Shown piece by piece: positions 25,246 through 34,545 of a DNA stretch of 35,244 bases. The position numbers were made by a program, and so were the translations under genes. The DNA comes from Gemmatimonadales bacterium (GTDB taxonomy: Bacteria; Gemmatimonadota; Gemmatimonadetes; Palauibacterales; Palauibacteraceae), in the NCBI GenBank assembly GCA_009838765.1, contig VXQX01000061.1:1-35244 (forward strand), given 5' to 3'. Position 1 is the first letter of the stretch. Every line of letters begins with the position of its first letter. The notes beneath the pieces were generated by a model, which saw only the letters and a list, made by a program, of their open reading frames with translations, had not been told where the DNA came from and did no database searches.

Positions 25246-26838
25246 ATGGTTCGAGGATCGGAGTCCACGTTGGAATCCATCACCGTGCCGACGATGCTGC
25301 TGGCCATCGCGGGTCTCGTGGCGGGGTGCGTCGCAGGGATCCTGATCGAGAGGCGGGGTCTGCGCCGGGCGCGCGGCCGCCTCGAGGGCGACGGCCGGGA
25401 CATCATCGAGTCCGCGAAGCTGGAGGCGGGCAGCCTCCGCAAGGCGGCGGAACTGGCGGGGCGCGAAGAGGCGCAGCAGCTCCGGGAGGAATCGGCCAGG
25501 GAAGCGGAGCGGCGGCGCGCCGAGCTGGAGCGGCTGGAGCAGCGGACCCTCGAGCGGAGCGAGACGCTCGAGCGGAAGCTCGAGAAAATCGACCAGCGGC
25601 AGGAGCGGGTGGATCGTCGCCGCGAGCAGGTCGAGGCCGAGCGCGGCGAACTCGACACGCGCGCGAAGGAACTCGTCGACCGTGAGCAGGAACTCGTACG
25701 GCGCCTCGAGGAGATTGCGGGCATCAGCCGGGAAGCCGCGCGCCGCGAGGTGGTGGGCCAGATTCGCGACCAGGCGCGGGCGGACGCCGCGCAGCACGTG
25801 CGGGAGGTCACGGAGCGCGCCCGTCACGAGGCCGAAGGCGAAGCCCGCAAGATCATCTCCCAGGCGATCGAGAAGCTCTCCGTCGACCACTCCTCGGAAG
25901 CGGCTGTCGCCGTCGTCACCCTTCCCAGCGACGACATGAAGGGCCGGATCATCGGGCGCGAGGGCCGGAACATCCGGTCGTTCGAGGCGGCCACCGGCGT
26001 TGACGTCGTGGTGGACGATACGCCCGAGGCCGTCATCCTCTCTTGCTTCGATCCCGTCCGTCGAGAGGTCGCACGGCTGGCGATGGACCGCCTCGTCGGC
26101 GACGGCCGCATCCACCCCGGCCGTATCGAGGAAGTCGTGGAGAAGGCGCGGGAAGACGTCCAGACGACGATGCGGCAGGCGGCCGACGAGGTCCTCTACG
26201 AACTCGGCATCCACGACCTGCACCCGAAGCTCCGCGAAGTCCTCGGCGTCCTCCGCTTCCGGACCAGCTATGGGCAGAACCAGTTGCAGCACGCGCACGA
26301 GGTTGCCCTCATCGGGGCGACGATGGCGGCGGAGCTGTCGCTCGATGCGCAGTTGGTGAAGCGAATGGGCCTCCTGCACGACATCGGCAAGGGGCTCACG
26401 CACGAGAAGGAGGGGAGCCACGTCGAGATCGGCTACGACCTGTGCAAGCAGTGCGGCGAGAAGGACGGGGTGCTGAACGCGATTCGCGCGCACCACGGCG
26501 AGGAGCCCGCCCGGTATCCGGAAACCTTCCTCGTCACGGCGGCGGACGCGATCTCGGGCGCCCGTCCCGGTGCCCGGCGGGAGTCGTTTGAGCACTACGT
26601 GAAGCGATTGGAGAAACTGGAGGAGATCGCGAGTTCCTGGGATGGGGTCGAGAAGGTCTATGCGATCCAGGCGGGGCGGGAGATCCGGATCATGGTGACC
26701 CCCGACAAGGTCTCCGACGAGGAGATGGCGAGGCTGTCGGAGCGGACGGCCCGCCGCATCGAGAACGAATTGCAGTATCCGGGGCAGATCAAGGTCGTCG
26801 TCGTGCGGGAGTCGCGCACCGTCGACTTCGCACGCTGA
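25246..26838 (+). CDS. rny: Ribonuclease Y
   Basis: RNase Y is a membrane-anchored endoribonuclease that starts mRNA decay. This copy has 530 residues: one TM segment at about 15-35, a long charged coiled coil (about 40-200), a KH domain (LPSDDMKGRIIGREGRNIRSFE, from about 226) and an HD domain with His378-Asp379 in LLHDIGKG. The C-terminal extension ends VVVRESRTVDFAR, typical of the family. The ATG at 25246 has no ribosome-binding site and abuts the terminator. A TTG at 25270 with GGAG 6 nt upstream would start just before the TM segment and may be the true start. Transcription must read through the terminator or begin very close to the gene. Confidence 0.95.
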   Translation: MVRGSESTLESITVPTMLLAIAGLVAGCVAGILIERRGLRRARGRLEGDGRDIIESAKLEAGSLRKAAELAGREEAQQLREESAREAERRRAELERLEQRTLERSETLERKLEKIDQRQERVDRRREQVEAERGELDTRAKELVDREQELVRRLEEIAGISREAARREVVGQIRDQARADAAQHVREVTERARHEAEGEARKIISQAIEKLSVDHSSEAAVAVVTLPSDDMKGRIIGREGRNIRSFEAATGVDVVVDDTPEAVILSCFDPVRREVARLAMDRLVGDGRIHPGRIEEVVEKAREDVQTTMRQAADEVLYELGIHDLHPKLREVLGVLRFRTSYGQNQLQHAHEVALIGATMAAELSLDAQLVKRMGLLHDIGKGLTHEKEGSHVEIGYDLCKQCGEKDGVLNAIRAHHGEEPARYPETFLVTAADAISGARPGARRESFEHYVKRLEKLEEIASSWDGVEKVYAIQAGREIRIMVTPDKVSDEEMARLSERTARRIENELQYPGQIKVVVVRESRTVDFAR

Positions 26839-26877
26839 CGATCAGGCTGAGAACCACTCCAACAGCGGAGAGAATGG

Positions 26878-27795
26878 ATGACGGCGCAGCTCATCGACGG
26901 GAAGCGGATCGCGGGGGAGATCCGGGCGGAGGTGGCGGAACGGGCGCGGGCCCTTGCGGAGCGGGGGATCCGGCCCGGCCTCGGCGTCGTCCTCGTCGGC
27001 GAGGATCCCGCCTCGCAGGTCTACGTGCGGATGAAGACGCGAGCCTGCGAAGAGGCCGGAATCCTGGCCCGCGACATCAAGCCGCCCGCCGACATCGCCC
27101 GTGCGGAACTCCTCGGCATCGTCGACGAACTGAACGCGGATCCGGCCATTCACGGGATTCTCGTGCAGCTCCCCCTGCCCCGACACCTCGACGAGCGCGA
27201 GGTTACCGAGAGGATCGACCCCGCAAAGGATGTCGACGGGTTCCATCCCGTGAACCAGGGCCGGATGTCTCAGGGGGATGCGAGCGCTTTCCGTCCCGCC
27301 ACGCCCGCGGGCGTGCAGGAACTCATCCGGAGGACGGGCGTGGAGACCTCCGGCGCCCACGTCGTCATCGTCGGCCGCTCGAACATCGTCGGTATGCCGA
27401 TGTCCCAGATCATGCTGCAGAAGGAACCCGGGGCGAACGCCACGGTGACCGTGGCCCACAGCCGGACCGCCGACCTCGGCGCCGTGACGCGCGAGGGGGA
27501 GATCCTCATCGTCGCCGTCGGCGTCCCCGGCATCGTCCGTGGCGACATGGTTCGGGCGGGCGCCGTCGTGATCGATGTGGGCGTGAACCGGGTCGAGGAT
27601 CCGACTGCGGAGCGAGGTTATCGGCTCGTCGGCGACGTGGCGTTCGACGAGGCGGCGGAGCGCGCGAGCTGGATCACTCCGGTGCCCGGCGGCGTGGGGC
27701 CGATGACGATCGCCATGCTCCTCCGGAACACCGTGAGGTCGGCGGAGCGGACGGCAAGCCTCGCCGCGGCGGGCACGGTGGCTGCGTCGGGTTGA
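26878..27795 (+). CDS. folD: Methylenetetrahydrofolate dehydrogenase / cyclohydrolase FolD
   Basis: FolD interconverts 5,10-methylene-, methenyl- and 10-formyl-tetrahydrofolate using NADP+. The 305-residue protein has the catalytic Tyr49/Lys53 pair in SQVYVRMK. It also has the folate-site motifs QLPLPRHL and DVDGFHPVN, the Rossmann motif GRSNIVGMP and the terminal PVPGGVGPMTIAML. The ATG at 26878 is preceded by GCGGAGAGA. A second ATG four bases upstream is in another frame. The folD-xseA-xseB-ispA order matches the Bacillus arrangement. Confidence 0.96.
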   Translation: MTAQLIDGKRIAGEIRAEVAERARALAERGIRPGLGVVLVGEDPASQVYVRMKTRACEEAGILARDIKPPADIARAELLGIVDELNADPAIHGILVQLPLPRHLDEREVTERIDPAKDVDGFHPVNQGRMSQGDASAFRPATPAGVQELIRRTGVETSGAHVVIVGRSNIVGMPMSQIMLQKEPGANATVTVAHSRTADLGAVTREGEILIVAVGVPGIVRGDMVRAGAVVIDVGVNRVEDPTAERGYRLVGDVAFDEAAERASWITPVPGGVGPMTIAMLLRNTVRSAERTASLAAAGTVAASG

Positions 27796-27797
27796 CC

Positions 27798-29087
27798 GTG
27801 ACGCGTCAGGCCTCGCTGTTCGGCGCGGCGGAAGTCCGCGATGGCCGCTCGCCGGAGGGCGCGATCACCGTGTCCGACCTGAACGAGGCGGCGCGTGGGG
27901 CGCTGGAGAAGCGGTTCGGCGACCTCTGGGTCCGCGGCGAAGTGACGAACTGGACTCGCTCCGCCGCCGGGCACCGCTACTTCTCCCTCCGGGACCAGGA
28001 GCGCGACGCGAGCGTGGCGTGCGTTTTCTTCCGGGGGGATGCATGGCGCCTGCCGATGGATCCGGAAGACGGCATGGAGGTCTTCGTGCGCGGCCGTCCG
28101 ACCCTCTACGCGCGCCAGGGCCGGTTCCAGTTGCGCGTGCGCGCCCTCGAGACGGCGGGCGAGGGGTTGTGGCGAATCGCCTTCGAGCGGCTCCACCGGG
28201 AGCTGGCGGCGGAGGGCCTGCTCGATCCGGGACGGAAGCGCGCGTTGCCCGCGTTCCCAAGCCGCGTGGGCGTGGTCACGTCGCGCGGGGGCGCGGCGCT
28301 TCACGACATCGTCACGGTGCTCCGGCGGCGGGCCCCATGGGTCGAGATCGTCGTGCGCCACTGCCGTGTGCAGGGCGAGGGTGCCGCCGCCGAGGTGCGG
28401 GCCGCCCTCGGGCGTCTCACGGATTGGGGCGCGAGCGATCCGGACCGGACGCTCGACGCGATCATCCTGAGCCGGGGCGGCGGGTCCGTAGAGGACCTGT
28501 GGTGCTTCAACGAGGAGGCCGCGGTTCGAGCCGTCGCGGCGAGTCCGGTGCCGGTGATCTGCGCCATCGGGCACGAGGTCGACGTGACCCTCTGCGAATT
28601 GGTGGCCGATCTCCGTGCGCCGACGCCGTCCGCGGCCGCGGAACTTGCGGTGCCGGATATCCGGAGCGTCCGCGCCTCTCTCGACGCCGCGGGACGTGGT
28701 CTCGCTCGCGGGTTGCGCCGGCTCATCGTGCGCGGGAGCGATCGCGTGGAAGCGCTCGCGCAGCGGCTGCCGACCTCCGTCGGCCACGCGCGCGATGTCG
28801 CGAAGCTGCGGCTCGACACGATGGCGGCGCGCCTCCCCGCGGGAATGGAGCGCGTGCTCGCCGGCTCCCGTACGCGGCTCGCCGAACTGGCGGCGGCGCT
28901 CGACGCGCGGAGCCCGCTCAAGACCGTGGCCCGCGGCTACGCCGTCGTCACGGATCTCGACGGACGCCGCCTCACGCGGATCGACGACTTCACGCCGAGC
29001 CAACGCTTCCGTCTGCGGGTCGCGGGGGGACAGGTCGCGGCGACGACCGACGCCGTGGAACGCGACGCCGGGGAGGGCGACGGATGA
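27798..29087 (+). CDS. xseA: Exodeoxyribonuclease VII large subunit
   Basis: XseA is the catalytic subunit of ExoVII, which degrades single-stranded DNA from both ends. It has 429 residues. An N-terminal OB domain (about 17-115, ITVSDLNEAARGALE and WVRGEVTNW) is followed by the catalytic domain, with RVGVVTSRGGAALHDI, DAIILSRGGGSVEDLW and ICAIGHEVDVTLCELVADLRAPTPSAAAEL. A helical XseB-binding tail completes it. The GTG at 27798 lies 2 nt after the folD stop. A TTG at 27792 overlapping that stop is an alternative. The stop overlaps the xseB ATG. Confidence 0.95.
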   Translation: MTRQASLFGAAEVRDGRSPEGAITVSDLNEAARGALEKRFGDLWVRGEVTNWTRSAAGHRYFSLRDQERDASVACVFFRGDAWRLPMDPEDGMEVFVRGRPTLYARQGRFQLRVRALETAGEGLWRIAFERLHRELAAEGLLDPGRKRALPAFPSRVGVVTSRGGAALHDIVTVLRRRAPWVEIVVRHCRVQGEGAAAEVRAALGRLTDWGASDPDRTLDAIILSRGGGSVEDLWCFNEEAAVRAVAASPVPVICAIGHEVDVTLCELVADLRAPTPSAAAELAVPDIRSVRASLDAAGRGLARGLRRLIVRGSDRVEALAQRLPTSVGHARDVAKLRLDTMAARLPAGMERVLAGSRTRLAELAAALDARSPLKTVARGYAVVTDLDGRRLTRIDDFTPSQRFRLRVAGGQVAATTDAVERDAGEGDG

Positions 29088-29365
29088 GCGAACCTTCGAA
29101 GGAGTTCGAATTCGAGACGGCGATTCGGGAACTGGAAGGGATCGTCGCGGGCCTCGACCGTGAGGGCATCGGCCTGGACGAGGCGATCGCCCTCTTCGAG
29201 CAGGGCATCGAGCGTCTCGGCGAGGCGCGGAACTGGCTCGAGACGGCGAGCGGCCGCGTCGAGGAACTCATCGCGTCGTCCACGGGAGAACTGGAGGCGA
29301 GGCCGCTGGAAGGCGTAGAGGCGCCGGACGGCAAGCCGGAGGACCGCTCGGAGAGGGAACCGTGA
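29084..29365 (+). CDS. xseB: Exodeoxyribonuclease VII small subunit
   Basis: This 93-residue protein forms helices that wrap the XseA tail in ExoVII. The family core is FETAIRELEGIVAGLDREGIGLDEAIALFEQGIE, then ARNWLETASGRVEEL. The last 25 residues are an acidic, variable tail. ATG 29084 overlaps the xseA stop and the stop overlaps the GTG of the prenyltransferase gene, so all three are likely coupled. Confidence 0.94.
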   Translation: MSEPSKEFEFETAIRELEGIVAGLDREGIGLDEAIALFEQGIERLGEARNWLETASGRVEELIASSTGELEARPLEGVEAPDGKPEDRSEREP

Positions 29366-30267
29366 CTCTCGGGCTACACGAACTGCGTGCCGCGATAGAT
29401 GATGAGCTTAAGGGCTGGCTGTCCGAGACGCTGCGCGGCACGGGCCCGATCGCGGACCCCATCCGGTACGCCGTGCTCGCCAAAGGGAAGCGGATCCGGC
29501 CGCTCCTCTTCGTCGGGGCGTGGGAAGCCGCGGGTGCCGCCGCGGCGCCGGGGGCTGGAAACGGCGCGCGCGCGCTCCATCGCGTGGCGCTGGGGCCCGA
29601 ACTCGTCCACACTTATTCCCTGGTCCACGATGATCTCCCGTGCATGGACGACGACGACCTTCGCCGGGGCCGGCCGACGGTGCACGTCAGATACGGAGAG
29701 CGCGCCGCGGTCATGACGGGCGCGGCGCTGCTTCCGCTTGCGATCCGCGCCGTGGCCGAGGGAGCGGCCGGCCTGAAGCTGCCGGACCCGGTCGCGGGCC
29801 GCCTTATCGGGGTCCTCACCGCGGCGGCCGGCAGCGACGGCATGGTCGGGGGCCAGCTGCTCGATCTCCTCGCTGAGAAGAGGCGCGTCGGCTTCGAAGC
29901 GCTCGAGCGCATCCATCTCGGCAAGACCGCTCGCCTCATCGCGGCCTGCTGCACCATGGGCGGCGTCGCGGCGCGCGCCTCCGAGGAAACGGTCGGTAGG
30001 CTGACCCGCTTCGGGCTCGCGATCGGGCTCGCGTTCCAGACCGTCGACGATATCCTCGACGTGACCGGATCCTCGACCCGCATGGGAAAAGTGGGCGGGC
30101 GGGACGAAGCCCTGGGAAAGGCGACGACGCCGTCGGTCCTCGGCCTGGAGGGAGCGAGAGCACGGGCGGAGGAGTTCGGCCGCGAGGCGCTGAGCGAGAT
30201 TTCTCCGCTCCCGGGCGCGGACCGGCTCCGCGAAATCGGACGCCTCGTCCTCGACCGCGACCGTTGA
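29362..30267 (+). CDS. ispA: Short-chain polyprenyl diphosphate synthase (farnesyl/geranylgeranyl)
   Basis: The 301-residue all-helical enzyme condenses IPP with allylic diphosphates. The first Asp-rich motif, DDLPCMDDDD, starts at Asp90 with the bacterial DDx4D spacing. The second, DDILD, is at 229-233. The stretch HTYSLVHDDLPCMDDDDLRRG is very close to E. coli IspA, so farnesyl diphosphate is the most likely product, but geranylgeranyl diphosphate cannot be excluded. The GTG start overlaps the xseB stop. nadK starts 7 nt downstream. The dxs and tlyA genes that often follow ispA are absent here. Confidence 0.9.
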   Translation: MTLGLHELRAAIDDELKGWLSETLRGTGPIADPIRYAVLAKGKRIRPLLFVGAWEAAGAAAAPGAGNGARALHRVALGPELVHTYSLVHDDLPCMDDDDLRRGRPTVHVRYGERAAVMTGAALLPLAIRAVAEGAAGLKLPDPVAGRLIGVLTAAAGSDGMVGGQLLDLLAEKRRVGFEALERIHLGKTARLIAACCTMGGVAARASEETVGRLTRFGLAIGLAFQTVDDILDVTGSSTRMGKVGGRDEALGKATTPSVLGLEGARARAEEFGREALSEISPLPGADRLREIGRLVLDRDR

Positions 30268-30274
30268 GCGGCCC

Positions 30275-31192
30275 GTGAAGTTCTTCATCATCGGCATCGC
30301 CGACCACCCGGAGCTGGACCCGCTCCTTCAGCGCGTCGAGCGGCAGGCGGACGAACTCGGGGTCTCTCTCGTCTTCGAGCCATCGCTCGCGCGGAAGGAG
30401 GGACGCGACTCCGCCGCGCCGGAGGAGATCGAAGGGGGTGTCGCCCTCGTTCTGGCCCTCGGCGGCGATGGAACACTGCTGCGGGCGGCGCGTCTGGCGG
30501 CGCCCCGCGGGATCCCCGTGCTGGGCTGCAACCTGGGCCGGCTCGGGTTTCTCACGATGGTATCGGAGGATGAACTCGAGGCTGCGATGGCGATGGTGGC
30601 GGGCGGGGACTATGCGCTTGAGAAGAGGCTCGCCCTCCGCGTCCGGGTGGTTCCGAACGGATCGAGCAGGCCGGACGAGCGAAGCTTTTACGCGATCAAC
30701 GACGCCGTCATTCACAAGAGCGGCTTTGCCCGCCTGATCGGGCTGCGCGTGCTGGCCGACGACGACGAGGTGGGACACTACAGCGCGGATGGCATCATCC
30801 TCGCCACGGCGACGGGCTCGACGGCCTACAGCCTCTCCGCGGGCGGCCCCATCGTCTCGCCGACGATGGAAGGCATCGTGGCGACGCCGATCTCGCCGCA
30901 CACGCTTGCCGTGCGCCCGGTCGTGTTTTCGGGGGACACGAGGATCTCCGTCGAACTCCTCTCGGGGGACCACGACCTGCAACTGACCGTCGACGGACAG
31001 CCCGGTTGCCGTCTCTCGGTGGGGGATCGCGTGGAGATCGCCCGCTCGAGGCACGCCGTGGGCCTGGTCCGGCTGCCCCGCCATTCGTTCTTCACCGTCC
31101 TGAGGCGGAAGTTGCGGTGGGGCGATGTCCGTGAACACCCGACGCCCCCATCCGGGGGCTCCGGGCGGGACGGCGAGAAACCAGGGTGCTGA
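30275..31192 (+). CDS. nadK: NAD kinase
   Basis: NAD kinase makes NADP from NAD and ATP or polyphosphate. The 305-residue protein has the catalytic GGDGT at 63-67, NLGRLGFL, and the DGIILATATGSTAYSLSAGGPIV block that binds NAD. The GTG at 30275 gives the expected first beta strand, FFIIGI. The C-terminus carries a Pro/Gly-rich tail of about 20 residues that runs into recN, with a 7-nt overlap. nadK-recN adjacency is common. Confidence 0.95.
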   Translation: MKFFIIGIADHPELDPLLQRVERQADELGVSLVFEPSLARKEGRDSAAPEEIEGGVALVLALGGDGTLLRAARLAAPRGIPVLGCNLGRLGFLTMVSEDELEAAMAMVAGGDYALEKRLALRVRVVPNGSSRPDERSFYAINDAVIHKSGFARLIGLRVLADDDEVGHYSADGIILATATGSTAYSLSAGGPIVSPTMEGIVATPISPHTLAVRPVVFSGDTRISVELLSGDHDLQLTVDGQPGCRLSVGDRVEIARSRHAVGLVRLPRHSFFTVLRRKLRWGDVREHPTPPSGGSGRDGEKPGC

Positions 31193-32850
31193 GGGAGCTT
31201 CGCGTCCGGAACTTCGCCGTCGTCGAGGAGGCCACGCTTGAATTCGGACCGGGCCTCAGCGTGCTGAGCGGCGAGACCGGGGCGGGGAAGTCGCTCCTTG
31301 TCGAAGCGCTCGCGCTCCTCGTCGGAGGGCGGCCGTCGCAGGACATGATTCGGGCGGGCGCCGGGGCCGCCCGCGTCGAGGGCCGCTTCGAGATCGAAGA
31401 CGTAGATGGACTGAGGACGCTGTGCGACGACTTCGGCGTCGATCACGAGGACGGTTGGCTCATCCTGTGTCGCGAGTTGCGCCGCGAGGGCCGGCACCGG
31501 GCCTGGGTCAACGGCTCACCGTCCACGGCCGGAAGGCTGCGAGAGTTCGGTGGCCGGCTCCTCGACCTTCACGGACAGCACGATCACCAGCGGCTCCTGG
31601 ACCGCGCGTGGCAGCGGCGGATCCTTGACGCCCATGGTCGACATGAGGCGCTGGCGGCCGAGACGGAGGCCTCATACGAGGGGTTGCGCGTGATCGAGGG
31701 GCGCCTGGAGGACATGCGCCGCGCCGCCCGCGAGGGACGCGAACGGGCGGACTACCTGCGCTTCAAGCGGGACGAGATTGCTGCAGCCGGGCTCGAACCG
31801 GGAGAAGATGAAGCGCTCGAGTCGGAGGCCCGCAGGCTCTCGCATTCCGAAGAGCTGATCGAACTCGCGGGCTCGCTGCACCACGGGCTGTACGAAGCGG
31901 AGGGGTCGATCGTCGACCGGCTGGGCGAGTTCGCGGCCCGACTCGACGCCCTCGTCTTGATCGACCGCGAGGCGGGTCCATTCCGCGACCTGCTCCAGGC
32001 CGCGCTCCGCAACGTGGAGGAACTCGGACGGAACCTGGCGCCCTACCGCGACTCAATCGAGCACGACCCGCGGCGGCTCGACGAAATCCGCGTCCGCCAG
32101 GACCTCCTCTACCGGCTCAAGCGCAAGTACGGCGGCGCGCTGGAGGAGGTGATCCGCGCGGGCGACGAGGCCCGGCGCGAGCTGGAAACCGTGCAGGGCG
32201 CCGATGAGGAGATCGAGCGCCTCGAAGCGGCGCGGGGGGCGGCGTCCGCCGAGCTGGCCGCGCTGGCGTCCGAACTTTCCGGGCGACGCCGCGAGGCGGC
32301 CCGCGCGCTCGCCGAAGCCGTGACAGCCGCGCTCCCCGAACTCGGTCTCCGGGGCGGCCGTCTCGAGATCGCGCTCGACGCACACGACGAGATCAGGGCG
32401 ACCGGCGCCGAACGGGTCGAGTTCCTCGTCTCCCTGAATCCGGGTTTCCCCCCGGCGCCGCTGCGGCGCGTCGCCTCGGGGGGAGAGATGAGCCGCCTCA
32501 TGCTCGCGCTCGAGACCGCCCTCATCGAGGTGGACGACCTGCCGGTGCTCGTGTTCGACGAGATCGATGCCGGGATCGGGGGAGAGGTGGCGCACCGCGT
32601 CGCGGCCCGGCTCGTGCGGCTCTCCGCCGCGCACCAGGTGCTCGTCGTCACCCATCTCGCGCAGATTGCGGCGCGCGCCGACGCCCACTACTCGGTCGGC
32701 AAGGTCACGGAAACCGAAGGCGCGCGGACATCGGTCCGGGTGCTCACCGGCGGAGACCGCGTCAACGAAGTCGCCCGCATGCTCGGAGGCGACCCCGCCA
32801 GCCGCGCCTCGCGCGCCCACGCGGAGGAGTTGCTCGCCGGCCGGCTGTAG
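31186..32850 (+). CDS. recN: DNA repair protein RecN
   Basis: RecN is an SMC-like ATPase that gathers DNA around double-strand breaks. It has 554 residues. The Walker A motif GETGAGKS is at 29-36. Two coiled-coil arms (about 155-230 and 310-375) flank a central region. The signature RVASGGEMSRLMLALE and Walker B VLVFDEIDAGIGGE are followed by VVTHLAQIAARAD. The GTG start overlaps the end of nadK. A weak imperfect hairpin spans the stop codon (about 32840-32858), and no T-run follows. No LexA box was seen, which is expected because recN is inside an operon here. Confidence 0.95.
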   Translation: MLRELRVRNFAVVEEATLEFGPGLSVLSGETGAGKSLLVEALALLVGGRPSQDMIRAGAGAARVEGRFEIEDVDGLRTLCDDFGVDHEDGWLILCRELRREGRHRAWVNGSPSTAGRLREFGGRLLDLHGQHDHQRLLDRAWQRRILDAHGRHEALAAETEASYEGLRVIEGRLEDMRRAAREGRERADYLRFKRDEIAAAGLEPGEDEALESEARRLSHSEELIELAGSLHHGLYEAEGSIVDRLGEFAARLDALVLIDREAGPFRDLLQAALRNVEELGRNLAPYRDSIEHDPRRLDEIRVRQDLLYRLKRKYGGALEEVIRAGDEARRELETVQGADEEIERLEAARGAASAELAALASELSGRRREAARALAEAVTAALPELGLRGGRLEIALDAHDEIRATGAERVEFLVSLNPGFPPAPLRRVASGGEMSRLMLALETALIEVDDLPVLVFDEIDAGIGGEVAHRVAARLVRLSAAHQVLVVTHLAQIAARADAHYSVGKVTETEGARTSVRVLTGGDRVNEVARMLGGDPASRASRAHAEELLAGRL

Positions 32851-32877
32851 CGGCTGGCCGACGTTGCGGCTGTAACG

Positions 32878-34539
32878 CTAGAAGATCGTGATCGGGAAGC
32901 GGAGTTCCGCCGCGTAGCGGAACGAGGCCGGCGTTCGTCCTCCGGAGCCGGAGATGGCCCGCCGCAACGAGATGCCGAACTGGTAGGCGCCGCGCACCGG
33001 TTTGGTCCCCCGATGCAACTCTTCGACGCCCCCGGCCTCGGAGATATCGATGAGGAACCCGACGCCCAGCCGGTGGCGCGTTTGTGCTCCCTCCGCCGCC
33101 ACCGTGTTCGGGTCCAGCTCCTCGATCATCCCGACGAACTCATAGGTGGGCGCGGGCAGCCGGAAGTAGTCGTACTCGAGTCCCACGCTGAAGGCGGCGT
33201 TGAAACGCAGGGAAGGGCGGACCAGCACCGCGAGGTAGTCCCCCAGATCCCGCCGCATCAGCGTCACCAGGTCCTCCTGGTTGTAGGGGCGATCCGGAGG
33301 GGTGAAGCGGATGACCGCCTCGTCGGGGCGCTGCATCCCGTAGCGAGCGGACGTGCGGATCATGAAGAGGCTCCCGAAGGCGATGTCCTGGTACAACGCC
33401 AGTTCGATGTCCGTCTGGCCGTCACCGATCGGCAGGTCCGCCGAATTCGACGGGTCTCCGAAGATCGTGAGGTTGCGGTTTCGGATCGGGAGCCGGGCGA
33501 GCGCGCCCACGCTGGTACGCAACCGAATGCCGCGTTCCGAAGCCGCTCCGGGATCGGCCCCCGCGTCCGCAGCCGCGGCCGGCCCCGGGATCGGCCTTCG
33601 GCGCGTGATTCCGTCGATGAGGTTCACGCGCAGGAAGACCTCGACCTCGCCCAGATCGAGCTCGTTCCGGGTGTCCCTCGGCAGCCGATCGGCGAAGCCC
33701 TGGCTCAGGAACAGCGTGTCGTAGTCTTCCTCCGTCGCGAACTCGGGCAGGGAAAGCTCCGGCAGCGTCAGGCCAAGCGCGTCGAACGCCGCGGCGAAGT
33801 CCGCGAACCGTTGCGTCATCTGGGTCCCGGCCGCGCTGGAAGCGGTGGGAATCAGCGCTCCGTCGCCGGCCCGTCGTCCCAGAGCGTTGACGAAGTTCCA
33901 CGCCGCGCTCCGGAGCGCGATCGCTTCCTCGAGCGCGGTCCCTGTCAGGGAGCCGCCATCGATCAGCGCGCCGAGATCGTCGAGCGCCGACCGAGCGTCC
34001 CGGGTAAAGGGCGCCCCCGACGCGAACGAGGCGCCGTTTCCGGTCACGGTCGCCGTGGAATCGAAGGCGAAGCCCACCGTCATGTCCGTGAGCGTGAAGG
34101 GGGCCCGGACTCCCACGCTGACCCAGTCGAGGGCCCCCACCTCGACCCCGAGTGCGAGTCGGCGTACCTGTGCCCGCATCGCCGAGAAGTCGAGCCCGCC
34201 GAACGAGAAGTCGTCCTCGGTCACGGGTTCGAAGCCGAGCGCCTCCGCATCGTCGTTGAGTGCCTGGATGAGCGCGAAGGGGGGCGGGAACATGCGGCGG
34301 GCGAGGGGACCGTCGAAGTGGGCGGCCAGCGGCTCGCGTTCCCCGTCGGCGATCCCCGCGCTCGAGTCGAGAGCGAACTGTTCGGTCCAGTTCAGCAGGG
34401 TCGGTGCGATCGTGAGCCACAACTTCCCCTGCCTCGGCAGTCTCGCGTCGCTGAACTGCCCGGCCAGGTGGATGGGAGCCATGGCCGTGGAGACGAGGGC
34501 GAGAAGGATCGGGAGGGCGCGTCGGGTCGACGGGAGCAT
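32878..34539 (-). CDS. Predicted outer-membrane beta-barrel protein, unknown function
   Basis: This 553-residue protein has a signal peptide (about 1-27, cleaved near LAG-QF). The rest alternates polar and hydrophobic residues in many short stretches (LALGVEVGALDWVSVGVRAPF; IELALYQDIAFGSLFMIRTSARY; FSVGLEYDYFRL). It ends RFPITIF, and a terminal Phe is the usual signal for assembly of outer-membrane barrels. A mid-region (about 150-260) is rich in Ala, Asp and Leu and may be a periplasmic or plug-like insert. I do not recognise a family. The ATG at 34539 is chosen because it opens the signal peptide and because a -10 box lies 7 nt upstream, without a ribosome-binding site. Confidence 0.7.
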   Translation of the reverse strand: MLPSTRRALPILLALVSTAMAPIHLAGQFSDARLPRQGKLWLTIAPTLLNWTEQFALDSSAGIADGEREPLAAHFDGPLARRMFPPPFALIQALNDDAEALGFEPVTEDDFSFGGLDFSAMRAQVRRLALGVEVGALDWVSVGVRAPFTLTDMTVGFAFDSTATVTGNGASFASGAPFTRDARSALDDLGALIDGGSLTGTALEEAIALRSAAWNFVNALGRRAGDGALIPTASSAAGTQMTQRFADFAAAFDALGLTLPELSLPEFATEEDYDTLFLSQGFADRLPRDTRNELDLGEVEVFLRVNLIDGITRRRPIPGPAAAADAGADPGAASERGIRLRTSVGALARLPIRNRNLTIFGDPSNSADLPIGDGQTDIELALYQDIAFGSLFMIRTSARYGMQRPDEAVIRFTPPDRPYNQEDLVTLMRRDLGDYLAVLVRPSLRFNAAFSVGLEYDYFRLPAPTYEFVGMIEELDPNTVAAEGAQTRHRLGVGFLIDISEAGGVEELHRGTKPVRGAYQFGISLRRAISGSGGRTPASFRYAAELRFPITIF

Positions 34540-34545
34540 CGCGCG

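Noticed and set aside
32840-32858. Bidirectional terminator between recN and the beta-barrel gene
   Set aside because: The stem has several wobble pairs and there is no T-run on either side, so I do not call it.
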